Shown here: positions 21,871-35,100 of the stretch, in pieces | Layout: each line of letters begins with the position of its first letter | Position numbering within the stretch: the first letter of the stretch is position 1 | NCBI RefSeq assembly: GCF_000350225.1 | Contig: NW_005178692.1 | Coordinates: 103,749-167,748, forward strand | DNA length: 64,000 nt | Direction: 5' to 3' | Source of the DNA: Chondrus crispus | Taxonomy: Eukaryota; Rhodophyta; Florideophyceae; Gigartinales; Gigartinaceae | Made by a program: the position numbers and the translations under genes | Notes under the pieces: generated by a model | Database searches by the model: none | What the model was told of the DNA's origin: nothing | What the model saw: only the letters and a program-made list of their open reading frames with translations

Positions 21871-24361
21871 ATGAACCCCCGGTTCAAGCAAGAAGTTAAG
21901 ATGAATCCGACCGGAACCCCTGCGGAAGACTCCGGTTCGGGACGGGGCAGTACTCGCTCCGGCTCAGCCCGGGCGAGTACGCGTAGCGGACCATCCGGGT
22001 CCGTGCGCCCCCGTGCCGAAAACTCGGAGTCACTGCTACGGGTGACACCCGGTACAGGGCAGAACCCAACCAATACGGAGGGGACGGCCCCTGGGGCCGT
22101 CCCGGCCCTGGCTGGTCGAGCGGGTACCGAACACCGCTCCCAATGGGCATTAAATACCCTCTGGCCGCGCATGCAGACGTGGCTGGAGGAAGCTCTCGTT
22201 AAAGAGGTTCCTCGCCAAGTGGAGGGTGTGATTAACCGAACGGTTCCGCCGCTTGTTGACGAACAGGTCTGGGCCGTCGTCACGTCCGTCATCAACGACG
22301 TCGTCGGTGCCCTCGTAGAGCGTGAGCTCCGAGAGGCACTCGACCCTGGAGATCATCTTACACCGTTGGGGCTGAGCCTCCAGACAGCTATCAACATAGC
22401 TGTCGAGGCTTGCCTCGCCAACTTTAATCCCAACGGTACTGTAGCTGAGGCACCTCAACCTACTACGACCACTACGGCACCTCTCAAATTAATAAGAACC
22501 GGAACGGGAGATACAAGACCGACACAGGTATATATGGCCCCTCACCCGGAGGCGGGCCCTCACCCGGAGGACCCACCTATATACCTGCCCGAACTTCAGG
22601 GAGTTACACGGGGTCCGACAGACAAGGACCCCGCGACCTATGACCGATACGGAAGACACCCTCGCCATGAGACAGAAAATCTGACGAGGTATGGCGAGAC
22701 AGAAAATCGCTCGTCTTTCCGTTACGGTCCCAAGTCCGGACGCACAAGGCGCGGGCCATTACCGGAGGAAGAGGAGGAGTACTCAGAAGAAGAACCGTAC
22801 GGTGACAGAAAAGCTGTCCGGCAAGATTACCGTCCCTATCGTCTCGGGCTGGAGCCTGTCATCGAGGAGGTGAATTTCCCTCCGATGGAAGCTCGCCTCA
22901 TTCGACCAGCGACGAAGGTCGGCGCCATCCGGGCAGCCGGCGAGACCGTAGCCACCGACGCAAGTGGTCTGGCTCAGAGGGCTACAGTACAGACCCCGAG
23001 CCGCACGACCAGGGACGCCGACCGGGTAGAAGTCATCGGACTACCGAACGGTCAGCCCCCACCAAGAGGGTCGATGTGATTAAACCGCTTAATGATTTAT
23101 CCACCAAAGCGGTTAATTACAAGACCTACCGGTTGGAATGTCGCAGCGACCGGTATATTTCCGAGGTCGCGCGGCATATCAGCCGTATCCGCGAGAAGCT
23201 GGACGTGCAGATGAAATCTCACACGTTCAGTGGACAAGATCCGATAGCGGTATTGGGCTTCCTTGCCCGGTTTAAGATGGCTTGCGACCATAATGGGGTA
23301 AGCCAGGGAGCTGCCGTATCGTGCTTCCAATTCTACTTAACCGGACAGGCGCATGCTCTACTGCAGTCCCGCCTTATGAGTAATACCATGGCGGTGGACG
23401 CCGAGCAACGCGACATGCTCGAGAGTTACGAGGAGGTAGTCAATTTCCTTTTACGGACCTACGCTACCGACGAAACTATCGCCGAGGCCTACACCGAGGT
23501 GGTTTCCTTCCGTCAGAGATCTAACACCACGGAAGAAGCCTACAGCAATCAGCTGTGGGACAAGGCCCTCCGATGCGGTACTGTCTTCTCAGACCGTCGG
23601 CTCAAGTCTCTGTACGTCGAGGGATTGCTCCCAGCGACGTGCGCGCAAGTGCGGAATTATCTAGCGACACACGCCACGGTAGACTACCAGGTGGTCGTTA
23701 GGTACGCACAAGCCATCGGGGAGACACATCGTTCGGCAAGGCGGCACTTATTGCCATCGAACGTCGCTTCCCGTGACGCGACAGGCAAGATTGCCTTTAA
23801 CCGCTCGGTAAGAAAGACTCCGGTGTTATCCGTCGAGTCCTCGTCGGAGGCTGCCTATACAGGCGCCTCACCCAACGCAGAAGGAATATTGGCGATGACG
23901 AGCCCCACAGTACACGCAAGTACCGTGAGCTCGCCGCCAACAAGTTTCCATCCTTCTCCGGTACCGTCAGTGGGAGGGGCTGTAGCCTAACGTCCACTGT
24001 AGCCGGTTATGGCCGCCGCTACGGAAGAGGGGACCAACGCGCAAGGTGGGGACCGCCTCCGTGCCGGTTCTGTCTGGACCTCACTCACCAACAGGAAAGC
24101 TGCCCTATTGTCGCGGACGCCTCGCTGCGAGCCCAGCTCCTAACAGCGAGGGAAGCGAACTATCAACAGTTACGCATCCGACAGGGGCTCCGCCCTGGGT
24201 CTCCATTCAGTCGTCCAAAGGGACCGGTGTGGCGAAGAAATCCCTCATCTCAAACCACGCCGGTCAACCTGGTGGACGAGGGGGTCGACAAGGCGAAGAA
24301 GCTGGTCGCTGAGGAGGAGGAGGATCTCCAACTCACGGGGGAAGACAGGGAGGACGCGTAG
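21871..24361 (+). pseudogene. Gypsy-B gag, in three frames
   Basis: The ORF at 21871-23079 (402 codons) has a Ser/Gly/Arg-rich N-terminus and an acidic middle; an ATG at 21901 is an alternative start. It overlaps by 4 bp the ORF 23076-23990 (304 codons), which has the retrotransposon gag core (FSGQDPIAVLGFLARFKMAC, then LTGQAHALLQSRL). A third frame to the TAG at 24359-24361 carries the zinc knuckle CRFCLDLTHQQESC (24062-24103). The first junction (ATGTGATTAAACC) could be a designed overlap; the shift after 23.99 kb looks like damage. Confidence 0.75.
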
Positions 24362-24537
24362 AGGCGACGTCGTCAAAACTCCCTGTCTGCCTCACCCCGG
24401 AGGATCCTTCCTCCTCAACTCAGGCAGCAGAACCGAACCGAACGGAAGACGGGCAGACCGCAGCGGAACCTATTTGCTTCTTCAAGAGACAGAACTATAA
24501 CGTTTCCGGCACGGTAGGGCTGCGACAAGCGAATATG

Positions 24538-27500
24538 CGAGCACTGTCCCCAGTCCTAGACTCGGGGGCAGCCCAACCTCATCTATATACGCTGTGTGGC
24601 CGAGCCATGGCGCGCGGCCATCCGTCCGGTAAAGAGCGCACCGCTGGTGGACGCCTCCAATCGCTCATTGAGCGCCCCTAGACGGCTTACACTGTACGTC
24701 CGCATCGGAGATTTCACAGCCAGGGTCAAGTTTCTCGTGGTCATCCGCCTGGCTGTGGATTGTATATTAGGGACCACCTTTATAGACCAACACATCAAGG
24801 CAATTCTACCACGGCGACGGAGGGTTCTCTTCCATCATGCCCCCTCAGTCGCACTTACAGGCACGACGCCATCCAAATTTACTCATAAGGAACACCGAAC
24901 GGAAACAGAAAAATCGCCAAGAACCAAGCCGTTTCCGAGCAACACACCGTCTCGGAAAATACTCATGGTGCGGGGATTTACAAATCCCCCCATGACGCAA
25001 GCAACCGTACGGGTGGCGACGCCGGTTGCCGGGCTCTGTTTCTTACAGAACCATCCCCGCACGGCAGAGAAGAACCTGTCGCTTATGGCGCAGGGAGTCA
25101 TGAATTTAAAGCCAGACATTCCGTTTTCGGTAATAATGAACAATTTTAGCCATAATGTGGTCCATCTCCCCAAACACACCGTTATCGGACTCGCGTTATC
25201 ATCGCCGAGCCACATCCTAACCCTTCAGCCAGCCACAGGAGTGGCTGAAGCTAAGGAGGGGGGAGGAAACAAAAATAATCTTCCCCCTACAGTACCCCCT
25301 TTGGGTACCGTACAGGATGCGGGACAAGACAAGTCCGATACGGAAGAAGAACCGGAGAGAACCGACAGGGATGAAGCCCCCCGATTGTGGACCGAGGATG
25401 TCCACATCGGTGAGGAAGACGGAGAGCTACGCGAAAAAATAGTAGCTATGCTCTCCGAATTCAAGGAGATGTGGAATGGCCGCCTCGCGAAGATAGGTGC
25501 CACCAAGCACCGCATCGACCTCAAGGCGGGGGCCAATCCCATCTACCAAGTTCCGTACCGGGCTGGTCCAACCGCACGGGAAAAGGAAAAACCGAGGTGA
25601 ACCGCATGCTGCGGGCCGGCGTCATCGAGCCGGCCACGGCAGAATGGGCCAGTCCTGTGGTCTTCGTACCCAAAAAGGACGGTACCATGCGGTTCTGTGT
25701 GGACTACCGCAAGCTAAACGCACTTACTATCCGGGATTCCTATCCCCTACCGCGAATGGATGAGTGCATCGACTCACTCGGCGACGCTACAGTATTCACT
25801 ACGCTTGATTGCAATAGTGGATACTGGCAAGTTGAAGTGGCCGAGGAGGACCGCGATAAGACGACGTTCGCGTCGTACGGCGGTCTATACCGGTTTGAGC
25901 GGATGCCGTTCGTTTTAAAGAATGCCCCAGCCACTTTCCAAAGGGCTGTGGACATCATCCTCTCCCGAGTTAAATGGGAAACCGCATTGGTGTACTTGGA
26001 TGACGTCATCGTGTACTCTAAATCCGTTACGGAACACCTCGACCACGTTAGGGAGGTACTACAACTGCTGTACACCGCCGGGGTGTCGCTGAAGATATCG
26101 AAATGTACATTCTTCGACACTTCAGTGACGTACCTGGGGCACATAATCCGACCGGGACGGTCAGAGGTCGAGAGGCGCAACGTCATCGCTATCGAGCGGG
26201 CGCTACCTCCCTCTAACCAAACGGAATTACGCTCCTTCCTGGGGATGTGCATTGTCTACAGGCGGTTCGTCCCGAACTTCGCCAAAATTGCCGCTCCCCT
26301 CAATAGGAAGACGAGCAAGGATCACCCCTTCGAACTGGGAGTCCTATCCGATTCGGAATATGAGGCCTTTGCCGAGCTAAAGAAGAGGCTGGTCTCACCG
26401 CCCATCCTGGCTCTACCCCGTCACGGTTACAAGTACACACTCGACACGGACGCATGTGCGTACCAAGTGGGGTGTGCCCTGCTGCAAGACCAACCGAACG
26501 GAGATAAATTACCGATTGGCTACTGGAGCCGTACTCTCACGGATGCTGAGAAGAATTACACGACGACCGAGAAGGAGTGCCTTGCAGTCGTCTGGAGCAT
26601 CCTGGCATTACGCCCTTACCTGTACGGTGCCACCTTCAATCTCCAAACGGACCATGAGGCCCTCCGGTGGGTCCTCAATTTGGCGTACAGCTCCGGACGG
26701 CTCGCCCGCTGGCGGTTACGCCTGGCGGAGTACGACTACGACGTACAATACCGGCCGGGTGTCAAACACCAATTGGCGGATGGGGTATCTCGCCTCCGGA
26801 CGGGCGAAGGGGAAACTGCCGCGGTACACGACGAAGTCCCGTGCTTTGTCGTTCAAGTGTCAAGACAGGAGCCTAACATGGGGCCCGTCGATATTGACTG
26901 GGCCCCAGCTACCGAACGGAGTCCCGGGAATGCGCGAGAGAGGCCCCAGGCCCTTGCCGTAACTCCCGAACAAACGGACGTATCGTCCCTGTCGGTTGAG
27001 GAATTTATCCAAGCACAGGCGGCGGACGAGTTCTGCATCCATGCGGCCCGAACCGTTGGAGAGCCACACTCAAAGTATGACGTGGACCGTTACGGTTTCT
27101 TGGTGCAGAGGTTCCCTCTTGATGGGACACTGCAACGCGTCGTCCCGAAACGGTTAAGGGCCAAGGTGCTGTATTTGGCACACCACCCGAGGTTGGCCGG
27201 ACACCCCGGTGCAGGATGTACTATACCCTGAGAAGGGAGTACTACTGGCCCCACATGGCCAACGACGTGTACGCCACCGTACGGAACTGTCAATCGTGCT
27301 CTGCGACACGGGGCACGATTGTACGTCATCAAAAGGACATGAAACTATTCCCGGCGGCCGGACCCTTGGAGTTTGTCACAATGGACCTCCTGGGTCCGTT
27401 GCCGAAGACCGCACATGGGAATCAGTTCGTCCTTGTGATTACCGACCGGTTCTCTAAGCTCACGCGCAGCATCGCGCTTCGTACGACAACCGCAGCCGTG

Positions 27501-28514
27501 GTGGCTAACGCATTCCTGGACAACTGGGTGTACGTCTACGGAGCACCACAGTACGTCCTTACCGATAACGGTACGCAATTTGCGGCGAAGTTTTTCGACG
27601 CCGTGTGCGCATTGCTAGGCATACGTCACTGTTTGACGACAGCCTACCACCCGCAAACTAACGGTCAGACCGAAAGGTTTAATAAGACCATCGTACAGAG
27701 GCTCCGACATTATGTCGAGGAGCACCAGCGAGACTGGGACGACTTCCTCCAGCCTCTGACGTATGCTTATAACATAAAAGTCCACCGGTCAACGGAGACT
27801 ACTCCGTTTGACCTGGTGTTGACAAGACAACCGTCCGGATTAACCGTCGCGGGTACAGCGCCCCAGGCTGCTGGAGTCGCCCATGACGACCCACGTACTC
27901 CCGTACAGTACAAGCGGGCGACTGTTCGCAAGCTACGGGATGTCCTCGACCGTGCGCCGGTAAAGATGACCGCGGCCCAAAAGCGGTATAAGGAGAACTT
28001 CGATAAGAAAGTCCGATTCCGACCAGTAATACAGGAGGGCGACCAAGTCTACGTGGATCGCCCTCCGCGAGCCCTCCGAGCGGCTGAACGACGTGGCCGT
28101 GACAGACAGGGGCTTGGGACGGACGACATGTCCGTCAAGCTTTTACCGAAGACGGAAGGACCCTTTCGGGTCCGCCAAGCCACGGACACGACCGTTACTG
28201 TGGAGCAAGACGGGCTTCCCGTACGAGTCAGTATTGACCGCGTCACGCGGATGCCGAGGGGCCCGGGAGACCGGACCATGCCTACAGGAGGCATAAGTGC
28301 CCCTTCCGAACGGATTAACCCTCCTCATGGGGACGGTACTAATACCCCCGAGGAGTTCGTCGTCGAGCGTCTCGTAGCGCATCGCGACACCCGTACCGGT
28401 TTGGAATACAAAGTGCGGTGGTATGGCTACACCCCCGCGGATGATACATTCGAACCCGCGGAGGGCCAACCACAAGCCTTTATCGATCGGTATTGGCGAG
28501 CCCACCGAGCTTAG
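24538..28514 (+). pseudogene. Gypsy-B pol: protease, RT, RNase H, integrase, chromodomain
   Basis: Protease begins near 24.54 kb with VLDSGAAQPH, then the frame shifts to 24596-25600. RT and RNase H are in 25471-27231: FCVDYRKLNALT, catalytic YLDD (near 25.99 kb), and TDACAYQVG of RNase H. The integrase zinc finger begins at the end of this ORF and continues in 27216-28514: CQSCSATRG, MDLLGPLP, LTDNGTQF and HPQTNGQTERFNK. The C-terminus (about 28350-28500) is a chromodomain with VVERLVAHRD, YKVRWYGY and DDTFEPAE, which in chromoviruses guides integration to marked chromatin. Three frameshifts (near 24.58, 25.58 and 27.22 kb) inactivate it as one polyprotein. Confidence 0.85.
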
Positions 28515-30490
28515 TTCCGCTCGGTGGCGCAAGCTAAGAAGGGGGGTCTCCCAGATACTGTACCGGTTGAGACCACCCGCATGTAGAGCATGCGGCGGGC
28601 GGAAGCCGCCTACGGGACCGTCACTACCGCTCGGAACTATACGCACTACGATGGGCTTTGCACCCTCTGAACTACTGCTGACAGTCGACTCCGTCACCCC
28701 CCGAACTAAGGGCCTGAGTTACAAAACTGGCCAGCCCTCCGGGGAGGTGCCGTGTGTCAAATACTGTACACGCCGCCTATCAGGCGTGTAATCCGAAACG
28801 GTGAAGTCCAGGGACTCAGGGGGATCGCCTAGGTCACTAGGTGTCCCCCGAGGTCGACCATGGTCGACGATGGGGCGCTACGGCACGCCCGCGGTGCCCA
28901 AGATAAATACCGTATCGGATACTTGCAGCGGCGGCACGACTCCCGACACGTGGCAAAAATTGCCAAGTGTCATTCCCGTACTGATGCGGTGGCCTGCGGC
29001 AAAAAGCCGGGAACCAAATTGTGAGGGGTGACACCCTTCGGTTCGGTAATTACGTCGAAGTTCGGGCTACGTTTGAGCCCCTAGCGGGCTCAATAAAAAT
29101 CGTAACTCACTGCCGACAACGGCATCGTACTCCCCGGGTCAAGCCCCTTCGGACAGTATAAGGTCCGAAAAACGGTCAATGCCGACCCCGGCGGACCAGC
29201 CGCCAATTTCGGTCGACTTTGGGCTACGTTTTGACCCCTAGTGGGCTCAATAAAATCGTAGCCGACGTCCGAGAACGGTATCGTGCTCACCGCGTCAAGC
29301 CAGACCCGGGGGTATCCACTCCGAAAAAGCGGTCATGGCGAGGTGTCAACCGATTTGGAAACGAGATCAGTTTTTATTGGTTTCTAGTGGGTTTTTACAG
29401 TTTCCAAATCAGGGCTGTCGGCGAAGTCGCCGGCGGCGCACTCGTACGCCCCTAACCGCCAAGGAAAGGGACTGAGCGAGGCCAGAGGGGTCTCCCCGCA
29501 ACCACGAGGGGCGAGACCCCCGCGTACTGTACGCACCGGTGGAAAAGAGGGGCGTCCGAGTTGGCAAAATGGCCAACCCTCCGGGGGGGTGCCGTGCATC
29601 GGTACGTTGGGACCACTACCCCGGAGGATCGCCTGCTTATGGGGAGGCGCTGTAGCCCTCCGGGTGGGGCCTGGGTCTGTACCTGGCGCCCCGCCAAGGC
29701 GGGGCGCAACCGAACGGTACCCTCCAGGGACCCTCGAGAGGGCGCCCAGGTCACTGAGCGCCCCCGGGGTCGGCCATGGATGATGGGGGATGGGGACGAA
29801 TTGCTGTGAAGCCATGCCGTCCACAAAGCCCATCACCGCCACGGAATGGCCGAGGTACAGTACATGTGGTTCACGCAGTACTGTACCCGGTAGCCACACC
29901 CAATGGGGGTCCGCCGCAGCGCATTGGTGGCGGTTCAAAGCGCCGCTTATTCGAGGGAATAGCCAATGGGAGCTCGTCAAAAAGGCAAAAAGCCACCCGC
30001 CGAACGGAAAACCCAGGCACGTTTTACTACGAAAACGCCGGTTTTGAGGCCAGGACTACCCCCCGAACGGAAAATCGAGCATAATTTACTAAGGAAAAGG
30101 GCGATTTTCTGCGAAGGAAAACGGAGCTGCACCGGACCGGGGAAGGGCCGCACTGCGCATACCGACCACCGGAGCTGCGCCTACTCCCGCGTACACGCTG
30201 GCACCGCTTAGCGGGGCGATGAGGCCTCCCCTCAAGGAGGTCCGCGCAGGCAAGGAGAGGCGAGACGGAGAAGGCAGATGTTTAATTGTGGTACTATCAG
30301 GTTGGGAACCACCGTCACGGAGTCTCGCGCGTTTGGGCGAGCGGACGCCCTCGGCCAAACCGTCGGGGCGCCCCGCCATGCTCGCCCCAGAAGACCGGTT
30401 GGTGAAACCCGGCGCAGGTGGCATCTCAGCCCTGCGCCTGCGGCGCCCGGAGAAGACTCGACCGAGCTCGTCAATTGTTGACGCAGCCGT
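28515..30490. other. Long non-coding region of Gypsy-B with degenerate repeats
   Basis: Nearly 2 kb between pol and the end of the antisense ORF. Open frames on both strands here are GC-driven and lack motifs. The region is built partly of imperfect direct repeats and has AATAAAA motifs at about 29091 and 29248. Confidence 0.5.
28705..29790. repeat. Two sets of imperfect direct repeats
   Basis: Set one: GGCCAGCCCTCCGGGGAGGTGCCGT at about 28731 matches GGCCAACCCTCCGGGGGGGTGCCGT at about 29571. Both are followed some way on by AGGTCACT(A/G)G-G-CCCC-GGTCG-CCATGG (28830 and 29748). Set two: GGGCTACGTTTGAGCCCCTAGCGGGCTCAATAAAA (about 29063) matches a copy at about 29221, each followed by a CGGTATCGTGCTC-like segment. 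Confidence 0.6.
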
Positions 30491-30762
30491 TCAGACGAGG
30501 GCCGCACCCTCTGCGGCCTCGCTCTCCAAAATGGAGAGCTGACGGCGCGCCTCGGCAAGCTCTGCGTCACGTTGGCGCAAGCCGTGGATCCACGAGCGAG
30601 CGGCCACGAGCGCATCCGTCACGGTTGAAGGCACCTCGAGGTTCTCGTACGAACATGCGTACTGTAGAACCGCGAAGGCACCTGCTTCCGCCTCGGGACG
30701 AAACCCAGCGGATGATGGCGGCATGGGCTGTGGTGACCCGCCCGCTGCTGGCCGGGACCGTA
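30491..30762 (-). pseudogene. C-terminal piece of the Gypsy-B antisense ORF
   Basis: Read on the minus strand from the transposon edge, the frame is open from 30760 through an ATG at 30724 to a TGA at 30491. The last 40 residues (LRQRDAELAEARRQLSILES) form a short coiled coil. It joins in frame to the piece at 41072-43449 once the transposon and one CGTA copy are removed. Confidence 0.65.
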
Positions 30763-31000
30763 AACAGGGGTTTCTGGTAGATCGGTTTCTAGTGCAAAGA
30801 TCGTTCTTTTCTTTAGTTATGTTATAAGCCCACTAAAAGTTGCTTAACCATTCCGCAGTCATTGAAAACACTAGACAATAAGTAATGGGAGCCCCTTAGG
30901 GGTTCTGCAAGTATTTTAGCGTCTTCTGCTTGCATTTTGACCCAGGGAGGTCTCTTGGTGCTCTTGTAGCCCTCTCTGTGACTGTCACGCCATCACGGTA
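30763..31000 (+). repeat. Left terminal inverted repeat of the DNA transposon
   Basis: Pairs with 41071-40833 read in reverse. The outer 70 bp are almost identical; differences cluster around 30833-30855. Confidence 0.88.
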
Positions 31001-32181
31001 GCCGGTGAGTGTATATTTAATATGAAAATTTCAACTAAATACTGTACATTGCAGCGCGAACCTTACGTACTGGACGTCGTCTTTGCTAGTCTCTTGTCCG
31101 GTCGTCGTCTTTATTGCCTCTTCCATTCCATCACCGGTTGCCACATCCACATTTCCCTCATCGCTGTCGTCACCGATCGTATCTGCACCCACCTGCGCCA
31201 CTTCCCTATCTCGACAGAGCGGTCCTGGAGCCGAAAACAGTCGAGGCCCGAACGAATAACGGTCAACCCAGTGGCTGAGATGTTTATGAACCGGAGTATA
31301 ACTTTCGCATGCGAAGGGCTCATCATTTTTACAGCGATTTTATCACACTCGACATGATGAACGGCTGGAACTCACATCGACGCGATCAAACGCCCATGAC
31401 TACAAGTACTGGATTGACGCGGTTGGATACGGCTGCTGTCGCTGAGGCGCGGCGGTCGGGGGCTGATGGCAGTTATTTCGCTTTTGGAGATGGCAGCAGT
31501 GCTGGTGGTGGCGGTGGCGGAAGCAGCTAGTAAGGTTTTTTGCCCTCGAGAGTTAGATGTTGTGTATGTATTTATATCGACCCGTGGCCAAGCGCTCGCG
31601 AGAGGCCCGGGCAAACGCGCTTTCAGCCTGCCCGTTCTTGCGACGCTTCTTCATCCTGACCCCCTCCCAGCTGCCCCACCCTGGCAGCACTTCTGCGCCC
31701 AAGTCCACAGCCTTGGGGCAGAGTCCGTCCGATTTCACCATCCTTCATCGCATCAAAGTCTGGCTTGTCAGTACCCCCTGCTCCGAAGAATGCCTTTGCC
31801 ACCAGATTCATCCGTACCATGTCGTCATCTCACTCTCGTCCTCAGCATCATCGCGTCTGACATCCGCTTTCGTTTCCTTCCTGTGCGTCGTTGTCTTTGC
31901 TTCCTCATCGTTTTCATTTTTGAACCTCGTTTCTTGCTTGTAATCTACTACCGAGGTCGTCGGTGTTGTCCCCGTTCCGCTCCTCTTGCACGTCTTCTTA
32001 CTATTCTGCTGCAACGCAGTAGGGACCTAACTGAGAGCTGAGAAAATTAACAGCAGAGCTGTGCTTACTGAGTGCACTAAGTCGTGATTTATTCTTCGTT
32101 GTCAAAGCGGACCATTGACAGATGTCAAGGACTTCAGACAAAAAACATCCTGCACTACCTAAAGAGGCCAGGAAGAAACTT
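31001..32181. other. Left internal spacer of the transposon
   Basis: No convincing gene. A minus-strand stretch at 32014-31620 encodes charged sequence (rich in Lys, Glu, Thr, then GGTDKPDFDAMKDGEIG) in more than one frame and may be a broken gene. A plus-strand microsatellite-like GGTGGTGGCGGTGGCGG lies near 31505. Confidence 0.4.
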
Positions 32182-35100
32182 TTACATGCGGGCTGATCTC
32201 GCTACCATCTTCCAGCATGTGAGGGAGCAGTATCCCGGCTCGCCATTCGCCGGCTCGCTCCACAAATCCAGCTTCTTTGCCGCAGTGCTCATCCATACCT
32301 TCCCTGCACACATATCATGCAGACGTCCACCGCCATTCGCATCACTCGCGCACGCCATGTTCCCGCATTTCATGTCAAACGTCAGCTCATCATCACTGAG
32401 AACTGCGCAGATGGAGGCTGCTGCGCATCTAAACCCTCTGGCAGCTGTCATCCTCCGACCCCTCCTCTTGCGCATCAATGGCAAATTTCTGCTCGAAGAC
32501 ATTTGATCAAGTAGCTGCAGAAGTTGCTGATCCGTGTCAGCATCGCCGCCGGCAATCTCCATCTTTTGCTTCTTCGTAGGCGGCTCCGCCTCTTCCCTTT
32601 CGTCGTCTTTGCCGATTTTTATTATATCGCAGCCATCACGAATTGCGCTCCTTGCTCCTTCACCGCTGCCTGGCTCAACATTTGCATCGATTTCGCTCGC
32701 ATTTATCATGTCGTCATCACCAGCGTGGCTCTCTTGTTCAGAAACGGATCCTAAATGGGATGAGACCTCGGCTTTGTCAGGTCCTTCGTCGGAGGAAGAC
32801 TCCGGCAACGTGTTTTTGCGACGCTGGAGATGTTTCTTCGCTCCTTGCATCATCTTACGTTTCTCTAGAAGCTGCAAAAGCAGCGGTGCGGATGCGTCAA
32901 TACAGTCGAAGTCAATGTCCGTCATTACAGCAGGAGATCCGAGTTCAAGCGCAGCAATCCCGGCTGTACCTGTTCCGCACATGCAGTCGTACCAGAGCCC
33001 GCCGGGCTTGCAGTACGCAAGACCCAAGTCTTTCAGGAGGTCTATCGACTTCTGCTCAGGACGAATTTGCTTACGGCGCCGCGAGCCGCGCGGCGCACGG
33101 AGCCCAGAGGTCTGAGTGCTGTAGACGTCGTCCGTATCGAGGTATCCCTCAAAATAGGAATTCCACAGGAACTTACCCGAAAACGGACGGACATGGTCGA
33201 TAATATTCACTGTTCGAGCTCGCGTCGTATGTTTAAGATATGAATAGGGCTGGTCCAAATGCGTAAATCGATCGATGCTTTTGTAGAGCACAAGAACCAG
33301 TTCCTGTCCGTTATCCGGTCTCATCATCTTCCCAGGCGCTCGTCGCCGAAGCACTACTTCCCTTTCGATGGTAATTGGTATTATGTTGAAGTAAACCGGA
33401 CAACTCGAGCCCATGCTCTGTAGCGTTGTCACAATTAGGACATAGGTCTGCCATGAACAGAAAAGCAGTATATTCCCACGCGTTGCACAGGCCTCTGCTG
33501 CATGAGTTACGACTCGCTTCACATCTTCCGCGCTAATAAAGTCTCTAGTGCCCTTTGATACGCCAATATTATAGGGTAGATCGACAATGACGAGCATTGC
33601 TCTGCCTCTAACATGATCTCCAAAGTACGATTTTGATGAGAATAATTCGAACGACTCGCGGAACATTTCGATATTCATGCAAGAGAGCTTTTCTCTTGCT
33701 ACAGCGGATGCTTCGAGGTTGAGCACCTGCTTCCCTTTCGGTAGGGGCATCTGTAGAGCCGTGGGTGAGCCTGGAGTGTTTGGATCATTGGGTAATCCCG
33801 GCGTATGTGGAGCACACTGAACATCGTAATCAGAAAGGGGGCCTTCCCCATCAGATAATTCTGGCTGAACCGGTGCAGGACCACCGGTTTCGCTGTCGCC
33901 CATTTCATTTTTTTCTGCGACCCCGTTTCGAGACACCTGAGCGACGTTATTCCTTCCCTCAGCTATGCGGCATCTTGTCGCGCTGTCCTCCCCCCCCGCC
34001 CGTGCCGCCTGCAGGAGTGCGGGCGGGATCATGTGGGAGGTGTCAGCAGCTGTTCCCTGGTCTGAAATCTGCTCTGCAATCAATTTGTCTGCCGCGCCAG
34101 TGTTCACCATATGCAGCAGCTCCCGACGAAATTCACCCGTCGGGGTTTTCTCTGGTACTGTACAGTTCTCGTCCACTGCCTCGAGGCCAGCATCATCGTT
34201 TACGTAGACATTGTAGCCCAGATAGCCGAGTAGCCGAGAAATATGCGTGGACGTTACGGTCATGGCAAAGCTAGCAGCATCCACCTGTGATTTTGTCACC
34301 GCCCCGGTATCTTTCTTGAGAAATTTCACGCGCGTAATCAATCTCTTTTGTTGTAGGCTAGTCAGCTTGTGAATCCCAGTTGCCTTCGTGTTTGAAGACG
34401 TCCAGAGATTTTCGTATCCGATCTCCGTCATCACGCTCTGCATGAGGTGGAGCGCCGGCCAATGAAACTTCCGTGCAATCTGCAGGCGCTGCCGAAATGT
34501 GTTCTCAGATTCAAATCCCTGAGCGGGAGAAGAGGCAAACTTGGAATTGTTCGAAACGCGGGCATAGGCTGCTGCATCCTTTCTGCGGCCATTACTGGCA
34601 AGAGAATGATACATGTCCATGGCCCGTCGCACGAGGTGTAACTCTCCATCTACAGCCCTGACTTGGTCGAGAAGGTGCTTGCCAGCCGCAAGCATATCCG
34701 CGTAGGTGAGCTTCACGCGATTGGATGACGCGGCATTAAGCATCGTGCCCAGCATAACCATGGAATGCCTGCTGCACGTTCGGAGCAGGCGGGCTTGTGG
34801 CCGCATCTCCTTGAAGTCCTTCCGATCTTGTGGAGTGGGAGCCTCCTCTGCCAGCATAACCAGGGCTTCGAGCAACGCGGCGCCATCGCACACACCATAC
34901 CACACATTTCCCGTCTTTTCCCCCTCTTGGATTGCGCGCTCGGCGGTTGGGTCGTCAACGGCCTTGCCGGCTTGAATGAGATCCGACGTCAGCGCCTTGT
35001 ACACAGTCAGGGCCGCGGAAGCTGACACAAAAGACAGAGTTGAGATGCTGTGGGCGAGCGCACGTACACGAGATTTGGAGACAGCGCGAATGCGTGCACC

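Noticed and set aside
28143-28697. 184-codon minus-strand ORF over the end of Gypsy-B pol
   Set aside because: Antisense of the integrase-chromodomain coding region; a shadow frame.
29384-29980. 198-codon minus-strand ORF in Gypsy-B
   Set aside because: GC-rich region with several overlapping open frames on both strands and internal repeats; no protein-like features.
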